DNA of 64,000 nt from assembly GCF_003625475.1 (NCBI RefSeq), contig NZ_RAIQ01000004.1, positions 248,001 through 312,000 of the forward strand, given 5' to 3'. The DNA comes from Butyrivibrio sp. X503. GTDB taxonomy: Bacteria > Bacillota > Clostridia > Lachnospirales > Lachnospiraceae. Under the pieces are notes generated by a model. That model had not been told where the DNA came from and searched no databases. It saw only the letters and a list, made by a program, of their open reading frames with translations. Both the position numbers and the translations under genes were made by a program. Of the stretch, positions 42,175 through 51,646 are shown one piece after another (within the stretch, counting starts at the first letter, position 1; each line of letters begins with the position of its first letter).

Positions 42175-42463
42175 CTTCTGTAACCTCCTCTAAATCGTTT
42201 ATATGAGATGCAGGGACTGTGTCTGCACCCTCTTTTATTATTTCCTCTACCGGCATATCTCCCGGTATGTGACTTTTTGAATAGGCAATGAGTCTTGATA
42301 GCTGTTCCGGAGACAGGTCTGCTGCTTTTACCATCTCATGGATGGTTGTCTTTTCTTCTTCAGAAACCTTCTTTTCAAGAGCCTTGACCTTGGCATCCCA
42401 TTCAGCTCTTTTACCTCTTGCCTTTTCAAGCTCTTGTTTGTACTTTTCTAACCTTTCAAGCAT
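42164..42463 (-). CDS. DUF4315 family protein
   Basis: 99 residues. N-terminal coiled coil (LEKYKQELEKARGKRAEWDAKVKALEKKV), then ADLSPEQLSRLIAYSK, as in DUF4315 proteins that lie beside DUF4366 in Tn1549-like elements. Overlaps DUF4366 by 11 bp. Confidence 0.82.
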   Translation of the reverse strand: MLERLEKYKQELEKARGKRAEWDAKVKALEKKVSEEEKTTIHEMVKAADLSPEQLSRLIAYSKSHIPGDMPVEEIIKEGADTVPASHINDLEEVTEDEE

Positions 42464-42475
42464 GTTTCTCTCCTT

Positions 42476-43786
42476 TTACGGCAATCTACCAAAACAATAA
42501 AAATGTTCTTTCCAGTAACGTGTGTTTATGGACGTGTACTGTATGGGATTCCCGCAGTGAAGCATCATTCCGTTACCTACGTAGATGCCAACGTGACTTG
42601 CTCCGTTGGTAGCGTAGGTTCCCTGGAAGAATATAAGGTCTCCTGGCCGTGCCTCTCCAGGTGAAACCACAGTGCACATATTTTTAAGACCGTTGGCTGT
42701 CGTCCTGCCAACATTCCAGCCGCTGTGGTTCAGAACCCAGCAGACAAATCCGCTACAGTCAAAGCCGCTTGAAGGGCTTGAACCTCCCCATACATAGGCT
42801 CGTCCCAGATACTTCTCACCTTCTGCTATCATGGCTGCAAATCTCTCATTGGACATTGCATCTGTGGCAGGGTGATAATCGTCAGGATCTTCATAATCTG
42901 CGTAGACATCATCAAAGAGATAGGACTTATTGCCCTGAGTAGCAAGAAGGACTTCATACCTTGCCATGTCATCCTCGCTAAGACCTTTGGATTCTATGAC
43001 TGCTCCAAGGCTCTTATTAACAAGGGTTACTGTGAGGATCTTGACCTGATAGTATTCTGTCGTTTCATACTCGATTTCTTCTTCCGTAACTGACCCATCG
43101 CCGTTTGTAACGCGTACTGTTTCTGTTTTGGTGACAGTTCTAGATCTTGTCTCTATGCGGCTACTGTAGGAAAGGTCGTACTGCTCGTTGAATAGGTCTT
43201 TTACCACGTTCTTCATCTGCTTGCGCTTATAGTCCTCGTACTTGACTGTGAGGTAGGATGCAAGCTCATAAGGGTTATGGCCGATCTCATCAAGGTTGTA
43301 CTCGTACTCATCAAACTCTGGGAAGTCTTCTTCCGTTCTTTCTATGGTCTTTTGCAGCTCTTTTTCCAACTTCACATAATCAGCATCTACTCCGGTTATA
43401 TCCTCGTCGTAGGCTGTATATGTGGCTGAAAGAGTTGTATCTCCCATACTGGATATCATCACTTCAAAGCCACTTATAAGAAAGTGCATCAGGTAGAAGC
43501 ACAGGAGCGCAACCACAATTAAAATAAGCACCACAGGGTGCTCTTTGATCAGATCTACTATGCGTCTTATTGTCTCCTTAGCAGCATCCCTGGCGCCTTC
43601 TGCTGCTTCTTTCATCTTGTCGGAGAAGCTCTTTACATAAGGATTGTCGGTATCCTTCTTGTAATAACCTTTCCTTATCTGCTGGCGCTGATAATGCTTT
43701 TGCATCTCGCGGCTTGTTTCTCCAGCTGCTTTTGCGCCTTCTTCAAGGGCCTGTCCGCCAATGTTTTCATCCTGGTTAAAGCTCAC
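42476..43786 (-). CDS. NlpC/P60 (C40) peptidase of the transfer apparatus
   Basis: 436 residues. A cytoplasmic N terminus, one membrane helix (VVLILIVVALLCFYLMHFLI, about 84-103), a long extracellular region, and a C-terminal C40 domain: FDCSGFVCWVL (catalytic Cys), GDLIFFQG, ASHVGIYVGNG (catalytic His). It cuts peptidoglycan to open a path for the conjugation channel (CD1108-type). It lies 2 bp after VirB4. Confidence 0.92.
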   Translation of the reverse strand: MSFNQDENIGGQALEEGAKAAGETSREMQKHYQRQQIRKGYYKKDTDNPYVKSFSDKMKEAAEGARDAAKETIRRIVDLIKEHPVVLILIVVALLCFYLMHFLISGFEVMISSMGDTTLSATYTAYDEDITGVDADYVKLEKELQKTIERTEEDFPEFDEYEYNLDEIGHNPYELASYLTVKYEDYKRKQMKNVVKDLFNEQYDLSYSSRIETRSRTVTKTETVRVTNGDGSVTEEEIEYETTEYYQVKILTVTLVNKSLGAVIESKGLSEDDMARYEVLLATQGNKSYLFDDVYADYEDPDDYHPATDAMSNERFAAMIAEGEKYLGRAYVWGGSSPSSGFDCSGFVCWVLNHSGWNVGRTTANGLKNMCTVVSPGEARPGDLIFFQGTYATNGASHVGIYVGNGMMLHCGNPIQYTSINTRYWKEHFYCFGRLP

Positions 43787-43788
43787 GG

Positions 43789-46311
43789 TTATACTCCTTT
43801 CTGCCAGGCAGCAACCTCCTTTGGCTTAGTGGTCATGATCTTGTAAAGTTCAAGGTCTTCAGGGAACTGATCCTTAAATGGCAAAATAAGGCTTCCGAAT
43901 ACAAGAAGTCCTTCGCCCTGCTCAGCTTTTTCAACATAGGAAAGCTGATACTTACTGATGCCTAGCTTTTTGGCAAGGATTGCTCTGTCTCCCGGTGCCT
44001 GATTGAGCATGTAGATAAATTCGCAGTTCTCGAAGATGTTCTCGACCTCTGATGACTCCAAAAGGTCTTTTACGTTCTGAGTTATGGCTGTGGGTATGCC
44101 GCCCCACTTACGGAAACGCTTATAAATCTCTGCGCTGTAGCTGGCTGTCTGCTTATCACGAAGGAGCAGGTGGAACTCGTCCATGTAGTAGCGGGTAGCC
44201 TTACCAACGCTTCTGTTTGCGGTAACGCGGCCCCAGACCTGATCCTGAACTATGAGCATACCTAGCTTTTTGAGCTGCTTACCAAGATCCTTGATGTCAT
44301 AGCAGACGATTCTGTTATTGATATCTACGTTGGTATGGTTGTTGAAAACATTTAGGGAACCAAATACATAGATTTCAAGGGCTGTTGCCACTTCTGTAGC
44401 TTCTTTTTCTTCCTGATCCATAAGTGCGTTGTAGAGGTCAGCAAGGATTGGCATGTTCTCCGGTATAGGTTCCTTGAAGTACTTCTCGTAGATCTTATGG
44501 ATGCAGCGGTCGATAACGGTCTTCTCCACAGGACCCAGACCTCCCTTGCCATCCATGATGAGCTCAAAGAGGGATAAGATAAACTCAGCCTTCAGGGATA
44601 CCGGATCGTCGCCATCTGAATAGTTCTCGTTGATATCCATAGGATTGATGTACTGCTTAGATTTCTGGCTGATATGAATAACCTGACCGTTAAACTTCTT
44701 AACAAGTGCCGAGTACTCCTGCTCAGGGTCGCAGATCATGATGTCATCATCTGTGGAGAGGATTACGTTACTCATTTCTCTTTTTGCAGAAAAAGACTTA
44801 CCAAAGCCGGGCTTACCAAGGATCATGCCGTTAGGGTTAGAGAGGCTCTTTCTGTCTGCCATGATGATATTCTGAGATAAGGCGTTAAGGCCGTAGTAAA
44901 GAGCTTCGTCGCCTGTCTGCATGAGTTCCTGTGTGGTAAAGGGAATGAAGATACCTACAGAGCTTGTGGTAAGGCTTCTGTCTACGTTGATCCAGTCCTT
45001 GGCAAATGGGAGGCAGGTCATTAGAGCCTGTTCCTGGCGATAGTCCAGCTTGTAGGTGTCGCAGTTAAACTGCTGGGCCATGCTTGATGATTGCAGGTAG
45101 TTGTTCTTAAGCTCTATCTGGGAGCCTGCAGTGTTCATGATAAGGAATGTCATCTTGAACATTCGCTCGTTCTGATCCTGCAAGTCCTGAAGGAATGAGT
45201 TTGCGTCTTTTCCATAGGTCACAAGGTCTCCCGGAATCAGATCCATGTCATAGCCGGAACGAACAGCCTTCTTCTGCTCATCAATCTTGGTAGAATCGAT
45301 GCTGGTTATAGTTCTTTTTACCCTCTTGATAGCATCGTTCTGGTTGATGGACTGCAGGTGGATACTGATGACCTGAGATGAATCTGAGTTTAGAAGCTCC
45401 ATGAGGAACCTGTCTTCCATGGTTGGTGCATCATAGGAAAAGGCTGAAATTGTCGCGTACCTTGTCTTGGTGCGGATGGTGTTCTTGGTTGGGTATTTCA
45501 GCGGGTCGTTTGTCTCGCCGCCGAGGCGCTGTATCTCCCTGATAAGGTCGATACGTTCTTTTCCATTAAGGGGCTTTGCTTTTACATCAAGCTTTTTGAA
45601 GTTATTTAGGATGTCGCTTTCTATGGCTCTTAGTCTTGGCTTGGCATCCTTGATGGATTTGGCGTTTATGCCAAAGGTAATGTACTTGGATTTTTCAAGG
45701 CCGTTGTTGCCTTTTTCAAGCTGCCTGTTTAGCATCTCTGAATACTCAGCCCTGACATCATCAAAGCCGTCGTCTCTTTCCTTGATACGAATTGTCTCGT
45801 AGAACTTAGCTTCATCCTTGGTTACGTTCACAAAGGTAAGCTCGAATGAAACTGAGCTGTCGAAGAAGTTAAGGAACTTCCTCCAATTGTCAAAAATAGC
45901 CTGCTGATCCTCATCGGTAGCAAGCTTGTAATTGATATCTGAAAAGCTCATGGTCTTCGAATAGAAGTTTTCATCTGCTCTGCAGATACCGTTCTTAAAC
46001 ATCTGCCATGAATACTTATCCTCATCGGGGTTTCTTTTTCTCTTTTTCCAATCAATGGCGTGTTGAATTATGCGCTCTATGCTCTCCCCATTTTTCTCAT
46101 ACATGGCCATGAAAAACATTGGCATCATGACAGCCATCATGATAAATGTGGCGCAGCTTACGTTTTCAGATACGCTTTTGACAAGAAAAAAGGTGGGGAG
46201 TCCAATCATTCCGGCAAGCGAAAAACATAGGAGCTGCCTTTTGGTGAGATTAAATGCCACCTTCTCTTTTACCCTGGATAAATCTCTTGGCACATTTACT
46301 CTTATTGCCAT
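43789..46311 (-). CDS. PrgI-VirB4 fusion: conjugation ATPase
   Basis: 840 residues. The first ~100 are PrgI-like: IRVNVPRDLSRVKEKVAFNLTKRQ, then two membrane helices. The rest is VirB4: a TraE-type N-terminal region, Walker A GKPGFGKS near residue 505, Walker B YMDEFHLLL near 720, and a conserved AITQNVKDLL. It powers the type IV secretion channel at the inner membrane. In related elements PrgI and VirB4 are usually separate genes. The ATG at 46311 has GGAAGG 8 bases upstream. Confidence 0.9.
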   Translation of the reverse strand: MAIRVNVPRDLSRVKEKVAFNLTKRQLLCFSLAGMIGLPTFFLVKSVSENVSCATFIMMAVMMPMFFMAMYEKNGESIERIIQHAIDWKKRKRNPDEDKYSWQMFKNGICRADENFYSKTMSFSDINYKLATDEDQQAIFDNWRKFLNFFDSSVSFELTFVNVTKDEAKFYETIRIKERDDGFDDVRAEYSEMLNRQLEKGNNGLEKSKYITFGINAKSIKDAKPRLRAIESDILNNFKKLDVKAKPLNGKERIDLIREIQRLGGETNDPLKYPTKNTIRTKTRYATISAFSYDAPTMEDRFLMELLNSDSSQVISIHLQSINQNDAIKRVKRTITSIDSTKIDEQKKAVRSGYDMDLIPGDLVTYGKDANSFLQDLQDQNERMFKMTFLIMNTAGSQIELKNNYLQSSSMAQQFNCDTYKLDYRQEQALMTCLPFAKDWINVDRSLTTSSVGIFIPFTTQELMQTGDEALYYGLNALSQNIIMADRKSLSNPNGMILGKPGFGKSFSAKREMSNVILSTDDDIMICDPEQEYSALVKKFNGQVIHISQKSKQYINPMDINENYSDGDDPVSLKAEFILSLFELIMDGKGGLGPVEKTVIDRCIHKIYEKYFKEPIPENMPILADLYNALMDQEEKEATEVATALEIYVFGSLNVFNNHTNVDINNRIVCYDIKDLGKQLKKLGMLIVQDQVWGRVTANRSVGKATRYYMDEFHLLLRDKQTASYSAEIYKRFRKWGGIPTAITQNVKDLLESSEVENIFENCEFIYMLNQAPGDRAILAKKLGISKYQLSYVEKAEQGEGLLVFGSLILPFKDQFPEDLELYKIMTTKPKEVAAWQKGV

Positions 46312-46323
46312 AATCATCCTTCC

Positions 46324-47190
46324 TTATTGTGCTGAAAAAATTCTCTTGGATAAGGTGCCTGTCTTGAACAGGGCAAACACTAGCAGAATGTTGTAACCCA
46401 TGATTCCCCACAAAGAGCCTACGACATCATCTGAGATTGTGACGTTCTGGATCAGCACGGCATAGATACCTACGCATATGAGAATAAGGAATCCCTGAAA
46501 GCCAAGTGCTACAAGGCTCTTTACGTAGTTCTGTCCCACCATGCTCTGCTCCTTGTTGCCAAAGGTTGAAAATGGGAGCGGTGCAAGGCTGATCATGAGA
46601 TAGATCTCAATCATTCGGCCATAGATAACGAGGAATACCATCATGGACATAATCTTGATTCCGATGTTTATGAGGAAGATCTCTCCAAACATTGAAAGAA
46701 GTCCTCCGATGTCCATTGCTTCCAAGGTCTCGCGTAGGGTCTCAAGTTGTGATCCGTTAACCGCGGTGGAACTTTGGATAATGCCTCCGCTGTTGGTGAT
46801 TACATTCCCTGCAACGTCAAATATCGCCATTGTGATATCAAAGCAGTTTGTGATGAGCATTACTGCTATACAGGTCTTGAATATCCATTTGAAGAATATC
46901 CAGGTCTCAAAGTTTGCCAGATTGTTGTGGGCGATGACCAGCTGTATCAGCTCGTAGCAGGCAATGAACGTCAGGGCCATTCCTGCTATTGGCATGATCG
47001 CGTTATTGGACACCTGCTTCATCAGGTCGAATACGCCCGGCGTAAAACTCGCCGGGCTCGTAGCTACATCGCTTGCTACCTGTCCAACCTGATCGTTGAT
47101 ACTGTCAAACATGCCTTCAAGCAGCACCATCAGCGCATCAACAATCCATCCCTTAATCCAAGAGGTCATCTGCTCGAAAATTCTTTCCAT
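46324..47190 (-). CDS. VirB6/TrbL-like membrane protein (CD1112-type)
   Basis: 288 residues with about six membrane helices. A short amphipathic N terminus (ERIFEQMTSWIKGWIVDAL) and the block LMISLAPLPFSTFGNKE are typical of the channel protein of CTn elements. It lies 12 bp before the VirB4 gene start, same transcript. It forms the inner-membrane pore of the transfer channel. Confidence 0.85.
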   Translation of the reverse strand: MERIFEQMTSWIKGWIVDALMVLLEGMFDSINDQVGQVASDVATSPASFTPGVFDLMKQVSNNAIMPIAGMALTFIACYELIQLVIAHNNLANFETWIFFKWIFKTCIAVMLITNCFDITMAIFDVAGNVITNSGGIIQSSTAVNGSQLETLRETLEAMDIGGLLSMFGEIFLINIGIKIMSMMVFLVIYGRMIEIYLMISLAPLPFSTFGNKEQSMVGQNYVKSLVALGFQGFLILICVGIYAVLIQNVTISDDVVGSLWGIMGYNILLVFALFKTGTLSKRIFSAQ

Positions 47191-47324
47191 GTGATGATCT
47201 CCTTAACTTGGTTGTAGTTTGCGGGCGGTTCTGAGCTGGCAACTTGTTCTTGCCAGCTCGGGGAGGTCAGACTGTGCAAATGTTCTTGCACGGTCTGGGC
47301 TCCTACTGCCCGTAAACGCGGTTC

Positions 47325-47537
47325 TTAGAATAATCCTGCGAGAAGAGGAATGAGCTGTGTGCCGAGGAGACATACACCGCCACCAGCCATGAGCTGCTTC
47401 ATTCCCTGTGACTTTGCACCCGGATTGTCGTTTCCGTACCCCTCAAGGAGGTTAACAACGCCCCATGCTCCAAGACCTGCACCAAGTGCGACTACGAGTG
47501 TTTCAAGTACCTGAATTGAACTCTGGAAAAATTCCAT
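47325..47537 (-). CDS. Maff2-family mobile-element membrane protein
   Basis: 70 residues from the ATG at 47537 (AAAGG 7 bases upstream); a longer form from 47615 would add a basic 26-residue extension. Two hydrophobic helices flank GVVNLLEGYGNDNPGAKSQGMKQLMAGGG, the Maff2 signature. Its size and topology resemble VirB2-type pilins, which is a guess at function. Confidence 0.85.
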   Translation of the reverse strand: MEFFQSSIQVLETLVVALGAGLGAWGVVNLLEGYGNDNPGAKSQGMKQLMAGGGVCLLGTQLIPLLAGLF

Positions 47538-47714
47538 ACTGTTACCTTTTCGGTTCCTCGCAAGCCTCCTTCTCACCTTCATTATTAAATCCTTGATCCG
47601 ACTAAATACCTTCATTCGTCATACCTTCATCCGGAAGCGCGAGCCTCCGAATTTCCCTTTCTTTTAAAATGTGATTGATAGTTTCGTGCCCCATCACTGC
47701 GCACATGATTTTGG

Positions 47715-47765
47715 GCATAGAAATAGACCAGTACTGTCTGGGCGTCCCCAGGGTACTGGTCTATG
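47715..47765 (-). terminator. Leader hairpin before the Maff2 operon
   Basis: Perfect 11-bp stem tagaccagtac/gtactggtcta (47724-47734 with 47753-47763) with an inner ctggg/cccag stem, then minus-strand TATTTCTATGCCC. It lies 100-180 bp upstream of the Maff2 start. It ends the purN transcript or acts as attenuator of the next unit. Confidence 0.6.
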
Positions 47766-47800
47766 TAAGGTACTTATTCAATTCTACAAACGGGAATTTA

Positions 47801-48394
47801 TTATCCTAACGGAATCTTTCCACAAACAATATCGGATATGACTTCTACAAGGAATTCATGTTCTCTTTCTAATACTCTATCTGCTAAAATTTCAGGAGTA
47901 TCATTTTCATAAACATTGACTTTTGTTTGAGCAACAATTTCACCACTATCATACTCCGCATTCACTCTATGTATCGTAACACCCGTTTCTTTTTCCTTCG
48001 CTGCGATGACTGCAGTATGAACATTCATTCCATACATTCCTTTACCGCCAAATTTAGGAAGAAGTGCAGGATGGATATTGAATACTCTATTATTATATTT
48101 TTCAAGTATTGAGATATGTAACATTCGCATATACCCGGCCAGAAAAATCATATCAATAGAATACTGATTCAAAACATTTAATATTTCTTTAGCAAGAGCT
48201 TCTTCACTTCCATATTTTTTTACACTCATATGATAATTTGGTATACCTTCACCATTTGAACGCACCAATGCCATTGAGTCTCGGTTATTACTAATAACAA
48301 CTTTAACAGTAGCATTTATTCTTCCATCTCTGCATCCATCTATGATTGCCTGCAGATCACTTCCTCCATGGGATGCAAATACTGCTATATTCAT
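47801..48394 (-). CDS. purN: PurN-like formyltransferase carried in the ICE
   Basis: 197 residues, full length for glycinamide ribonucleotide formyltransferase. The catalytic triad is in place: Asn106 and His108 in NIHPALLP, Asp149 in EYDSGEI. The N-terminal substrate loop reads SHGGSDLQAI where PurN usually has GNGSNLQAI. It sits between VirD4 and Maff2, transcribed with the transfer genes, with a GGAGG ribosome site. It may be a bona fide purine enzyme or act on another 10-formyl-THF acceptor. Confidence 0.82.
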   Translation of the reverse strand: MNIAVFASHGGSDLQAIIDGCRDGRINATVKVVISNNRDSMALVRSNGEGIPNYHMSVKKYGSEEALAKEILNVLNQYSIDMIFLAGYMRMLHISILEKYNNRVFNIHPALLPKFGGKGMYGMNVHTAVIAAKEKETGVTIHRVNAEYDSGEIVAQTKVNVYENDTPEILADRVLEREHEFLVEVISDIVCGKIPLG

Positions 48395-48426
48395 CTCTCA
48401 TTACCTCCACAAATCCCGATTTGTAT

Positions 48427-48475
48427 ATTTCTTCTCACTGCATTCCATTATACATGAAGTGCAGCGAGAAGAAAT
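48427..48475. promoter_or_regulatory. Inverted repeat around a -10 box upstream of purN
   Basis: A 16-bp inverted repeat with one mismatch (48427-48442 with 48460-48475, arm atttcttctcactgca). The loop holds a minus-strand TATAAT (48447-48452). It lies between the VirD4 stop and the purN start and could be an operator-promoter or a terminator hairpin. Confidence 0.5.
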
Positions 48476-48482
48476 GCATTTT

Positions 48483-50228
48483 CTACACTTTTATCACATC
48501 AAAAACCTCTCCAGGTCTGACTTTCAACGTCTGATGCACAAACTTCTCAATATCCAGCTTGTTCCTGTCATCATACTCCCCTGTCTCCTTATACAGCGGA
48601 TGCTGAGTTACATCGTATTTGTCCGACAAAAATGGTCGCACGCCACGAAGCTGCAGGATGCACTTGTCGCCATCCATGACAGCAAGCTCATCTATTGTCA
48701 TGAGATCCTTGCCGCTCTTTTGGTAGTTCATGGAGTAAGAAGGATTGTTGCCGCGGCTTTCGCCTGTGGAATACATGTCGATAGTCTCTTTTCCCAAAGC
48801 CTGAGACAGGTCTTTTAACGTGGTCGGTTCTGTGCCGCCAAGGAAGATCTGTGAATCCATATTGCCGATTATGGTATCGGCGTTGTCCTTATAGATTGCC
48901 TTAAGCTGAGACTTTGCCTGAAGGAAAAGGCAGGCACTGATCTCACGGCTTCGGATTGTTGCTACAAGCTTCTCCAGATTGGGAATCTGGCCGATGTTGG
49001 CTGTCTCATCGATAAGGCAGCGCACATGAACCGGAAGCCTTCCTTTATAGACGTTGTAAGCTTTATCACACAGTAGATTGAAAAGCTGGCTGTAGACCAT
49101 GGATATCAGGAAGTTGAAGGTCGGATCTGTATCACTCATTACGAGGAAAAGAGCTGTCTTCCTATCTCCCAGGGTATCGAGCTCAAGTTCATCATACATG
49201 GTAATCTCCCGCACCTGATCAAGATCAAATGGAGCAAGACGGGCACCACAGCTGACAAGTATGGACTTAGCTGTTTTTCCGGCTGCCAGCTTGTACTTCT
49301 TGTACTGTCTTACCGCAAAGTGCTTAGGATTCTTTTTCTCAAGCTCATGAAACATCATGTCTACCGGATTCTCGTAGTCCTCGTCATCTTCTCTGACTTC
49401 CGATGCGTTCAGGAACTCAAGGAGGGTGTTGAAGTTCTGCTCTTCTTCAGGAGCTTCGTAGTGGATATATCCAATGAGTGCGCAGTACAAAAGAGTCTCT
49501 GCTTTTTGCCAGAACTCATCTCCTGCCTTGCCATCGCCTTTGGTGTTTGCAATAAGGGTATTCACAAGCTTTAGGATGTCATTATCGCAGCGGATGTAGG
49601 CAAATGGATTGTAGTGCATGCTCTTACCAAAGTTGATGGTGTTAAAGATTTTCACCTTATATCCATGATGAAGCAGGGTCTTACCGGTATTAATGACCAC
49701 ATCTCCCTTAGGATCAGTTACTACATAGCTTGAATGCATCTGCAAAAGGTTTGGAATTAAAAAGAACCTGGTCTTACCTGAACCAGATCCTCCTGTTACG
49801 AGTACATTCTTATTTCTTGCATACTTTGGACTTTTAGGGCGGCTGTTCATCATGAGCCGCTCTGTCTGTGTAAGGATGATATTATCCTTAAAATTCGGAG
49901 CCATAAAGGGCTCTATATCCTGCGCATTTCCCCACCTGGCAGTTCCATACTCTGCACCGTGGCGGTATTTCTTGGCATTTTTCCCTTTGATAAAAACTAC
50001 TATCTTGAGGGCTACTCCGCAAATAATACCTATGAGAAGATCAAAGGGAACAAGGCTTGGCATGGGATTAGAGAATGCAATAGGTATGGTCTTTGCCAGT
50101 GCCGTTACCTCATTTATTGCATCCACTGTCTGGGACAGCCTCCAAGCCTCTCCTAAGTTTGTCGCAAGTATTCCTACCAGCAGATATGGGATATTCAGCA
50201 GGATGAAGCGTTTTTGTTTCTTAGTCAT
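48483..50228 (-). CDS. VirD4/TraG coupling protein (CD1115-type)
   Basis: 581 residues. Two N-terminal membrane helices (about 10-28 and 63-80), Walker A VTGGSGSGKT (144-153), YVVTDPKGDV, Walker B CLIDETANIG, and the LFLQAKSQL motif. It brings the relaxase-DNA complex to the secretion channel. Overlaps PcfB by 4 bp. Confidence 0.93.
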   Translation of the reverse strand: MTKKQKRFILLNIPYLLVGILATNLGEAWRLSQTVDAINEVTALAKTIPIAFSNPMPSLVPFDLLIGIICGVALKIVVFIKGKNAKKYRHGAEYGTARWGNAQDIEPFMAPNFKDNIILTQTERLMMNSRPKSPKYARNKNVLVTGGSGSGKTRFFLIPNLLQMHSSYVVTDPKGDVVINTGKTLLHHGYKVKIFNTINFGKSMHYNPFAYIRCDNDILKLVNTLIANTKGDGKAGDEFWQKAETLLYCALIGYIHYEAPEEEQNFNTLLEFLNASEVREDDEDYENPVDMMFHELEKKNPKHFAVRQYKKYKLAAGKTAKSILVSCGARLAPFDLDQVREITMYDELELDTLGDRKTALFLVMSDTDPTFNFLISMVYSQLFNLLCDKAYNVYKGRLPVHVRCLIDETANIGQIPNLEKLVATIRSREISACLFLQAKSQLKAIYKDNADTIIGNMDSQIFLGGTEPTTLKDLSQALGKETIDMYSTGESRGNNPSYSMNYQKSGKDLMTIDELAVMDGDKCILQLRGVRPFLSDKYDVTQHPLYKETGEYDDRNKLDIEKFVHQTLKVRPGEVFDVIKV

Positions 50229-50704
50229 CGCGTCATCTCCTGTGCTCTGTTTCTGTTCTTCATTGGCTGATTCTTGGCAATATCAATGAAGTGCTTCAGC
50301 TTGGCTATTACGCTCGGCCTTGTTTTGATCTTCATCATTTTCTTGCTGTATTCATTGACTACTGCCTCCATAGCATCTGTATCTCTTGCTTTGAAAAAGG
50401 CTGTGTAGACGGCTGGCTTTTCACTCTTGTCCTTCATGATGGCGAAATCAACGCCGTACTTCTTGGCTATCTTTTCAAAATCTCTGATACCTGCATCTCC
50501 AACAACCATGCTGCTAACACCCTGATTCTGCTTAACAAGCTCATCTATAGACTGCTTGCCCTGGATGTGCTCGTCAATGGATGCAAGGTTTCTATTAGCA
50601 CGGTGTCTTAGATATGCTCTGATTGCAGATACTATAGCTCTGGCTGTGAGCCTTGTTCCTGAAATGGCAAGTCTCACGGTTTTCTCTTCTATCTCTTCCT
50701 GCAT
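50225..50704 (-). CDS. PcfB-family protein (DUF3801)
   Basis: 159 residues. TVRLAISGTRLTARAIVSAIRAYL at the N terminus and YGVDFAIMKDKSEKPAVYTAFFKARDTDAM in the middle are the DUF3801/PcfB pattern. PcfB proteins assist the coupling protein at oriT loading. Ends by overlapping the VirD4 start. Confidence 0.88.
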   Translation of the reverse strand: MQEEIEEKTVRLAISGTRLTARAIVSAIRAYLRHRANRNLASIDEHIQGKQSIDELVKQNQGVSSMVVGDAGIRDFEKIAKKYGVDFAIMKDKSEKPAVYTAFFKARDTDAMEAVVNEYSKKMMKIKTRPSVIAKLKHFIDIAKNQPMKNRNRAQEMTR

Positions 50705-50716
50705 GTGATCACCTCC

Positions 50717-51646
50717 TTACAGGCTCATCTCCCTGTTACGTTTCTTCTGCCATTGATCAAGAAGCTTAATGATGGTATCCTCCATCTGCTTTGGCGTATA
50801 TGACTTAGGGAAATATTTCTTAAGGGTGTCGTGTTTTAATGTTACACGGTCTACATCTGTTTTCTTCTCTTCAGAAAGAATGATGTTCATTCCTTCCTGT
50901 GAGATCTCATTATTCTGAGCAAGCTTCTTGATGCGCTGTGCCTGTTCAAGTGATGGAACTGCCTGAGCATAGTCCATGGCTGATAACAGTTCTTTTTGCT
51001 GCTTATCATCGAGAAACGAAAGTGTTACTCCGGTATTTAAGCCGATGACCTTTTCATCTACCATGTCGAGGAGTTCTGGGATGAGGTTTGTTAGGCGGAT
51101 GTAGCGCTGAACAGATCTTGCACTTTCACCGACTTGTTCACCAAGTTCAGCATCACTTCGTAAATGTGTGCCAACTTGGCACGCATTTTCTTTTGACGGT
51201 CTCCCTGCCTGCCTCTTCATCGCATCCAGCTTCATCTTATAAGCAAAGGCTCTCTCACTTGGAAGGATTTCCTCTCTCTGAAGATTACTATCAACCATGA
51301 GTATTGTGGCTGCATCATCATCCAGCTCTCTTACGATGCAAGGCAGTGTCTCAAGCCCGGCTATTTCACATGCATGATGCCTTCTATGTCCTGACAGGAT
51401 CTCGTAGCCTCCTTTTCCATCAGGTCTGCAAATAGCTGGCGTCAGTACGCCAAACTCCCTGATGGACTCAACTGTCTTTTCCATCTCCTCATCATCTCTG
51501 ACCTTGAAAGGATGATACTTGAAGGGATGAAGCTGTGATAAGGGAATCTCTACTACCTGATCAGCAGTAACTTCCGGCGATACTTTGCCATCACCAAAGA
51601 TATCATCGTAGCTGCTCAGCTGAATGTTTGAGCGCTCTTTCTTCAT
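50717..51646 (-). CDS. parB: ParB/Spo0J-like partition protein
   Basis: 309 residues. ParB N-terminal CTPase region: IPLSQLHPFKYHPF, ILSGHRRHHACE, NLQREEILPSERAFAYK; then an HTH (VGESARSVQRYIRLTNLIPELLDMV). It binds a centromere-like site for segregation of the circular ICE. Overlaps parA by 44 bp. Confidence 0.92.
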   Translation of the reverse strand: MKKERSNIQLSSYDDIFGDGKVSPEVTADQVVEIPLSQLHPFKYHPFKVRDDEEMEKTVESIREFGVLTPAICRPDGKGGYEILSGHRRHHACEIAGLETLPCIVRELDDDAATILMVDSNLQREEILPSERAFAYKMKLDAMKRQAGRPSKENACQVGTHLRSDAELGEQVGESARSVQRYIRLTNLIPELLDMVDEKVIGLNTGVTLSFLDDKQQKELLSAMDYAQAVPSLEQAQRIKKLAQNNEISQEGMNIILSEEKKTDVDRVTLKHDTLKKYFPKSYTPKQMEDTIIKLLDQWQKKRNREMSL

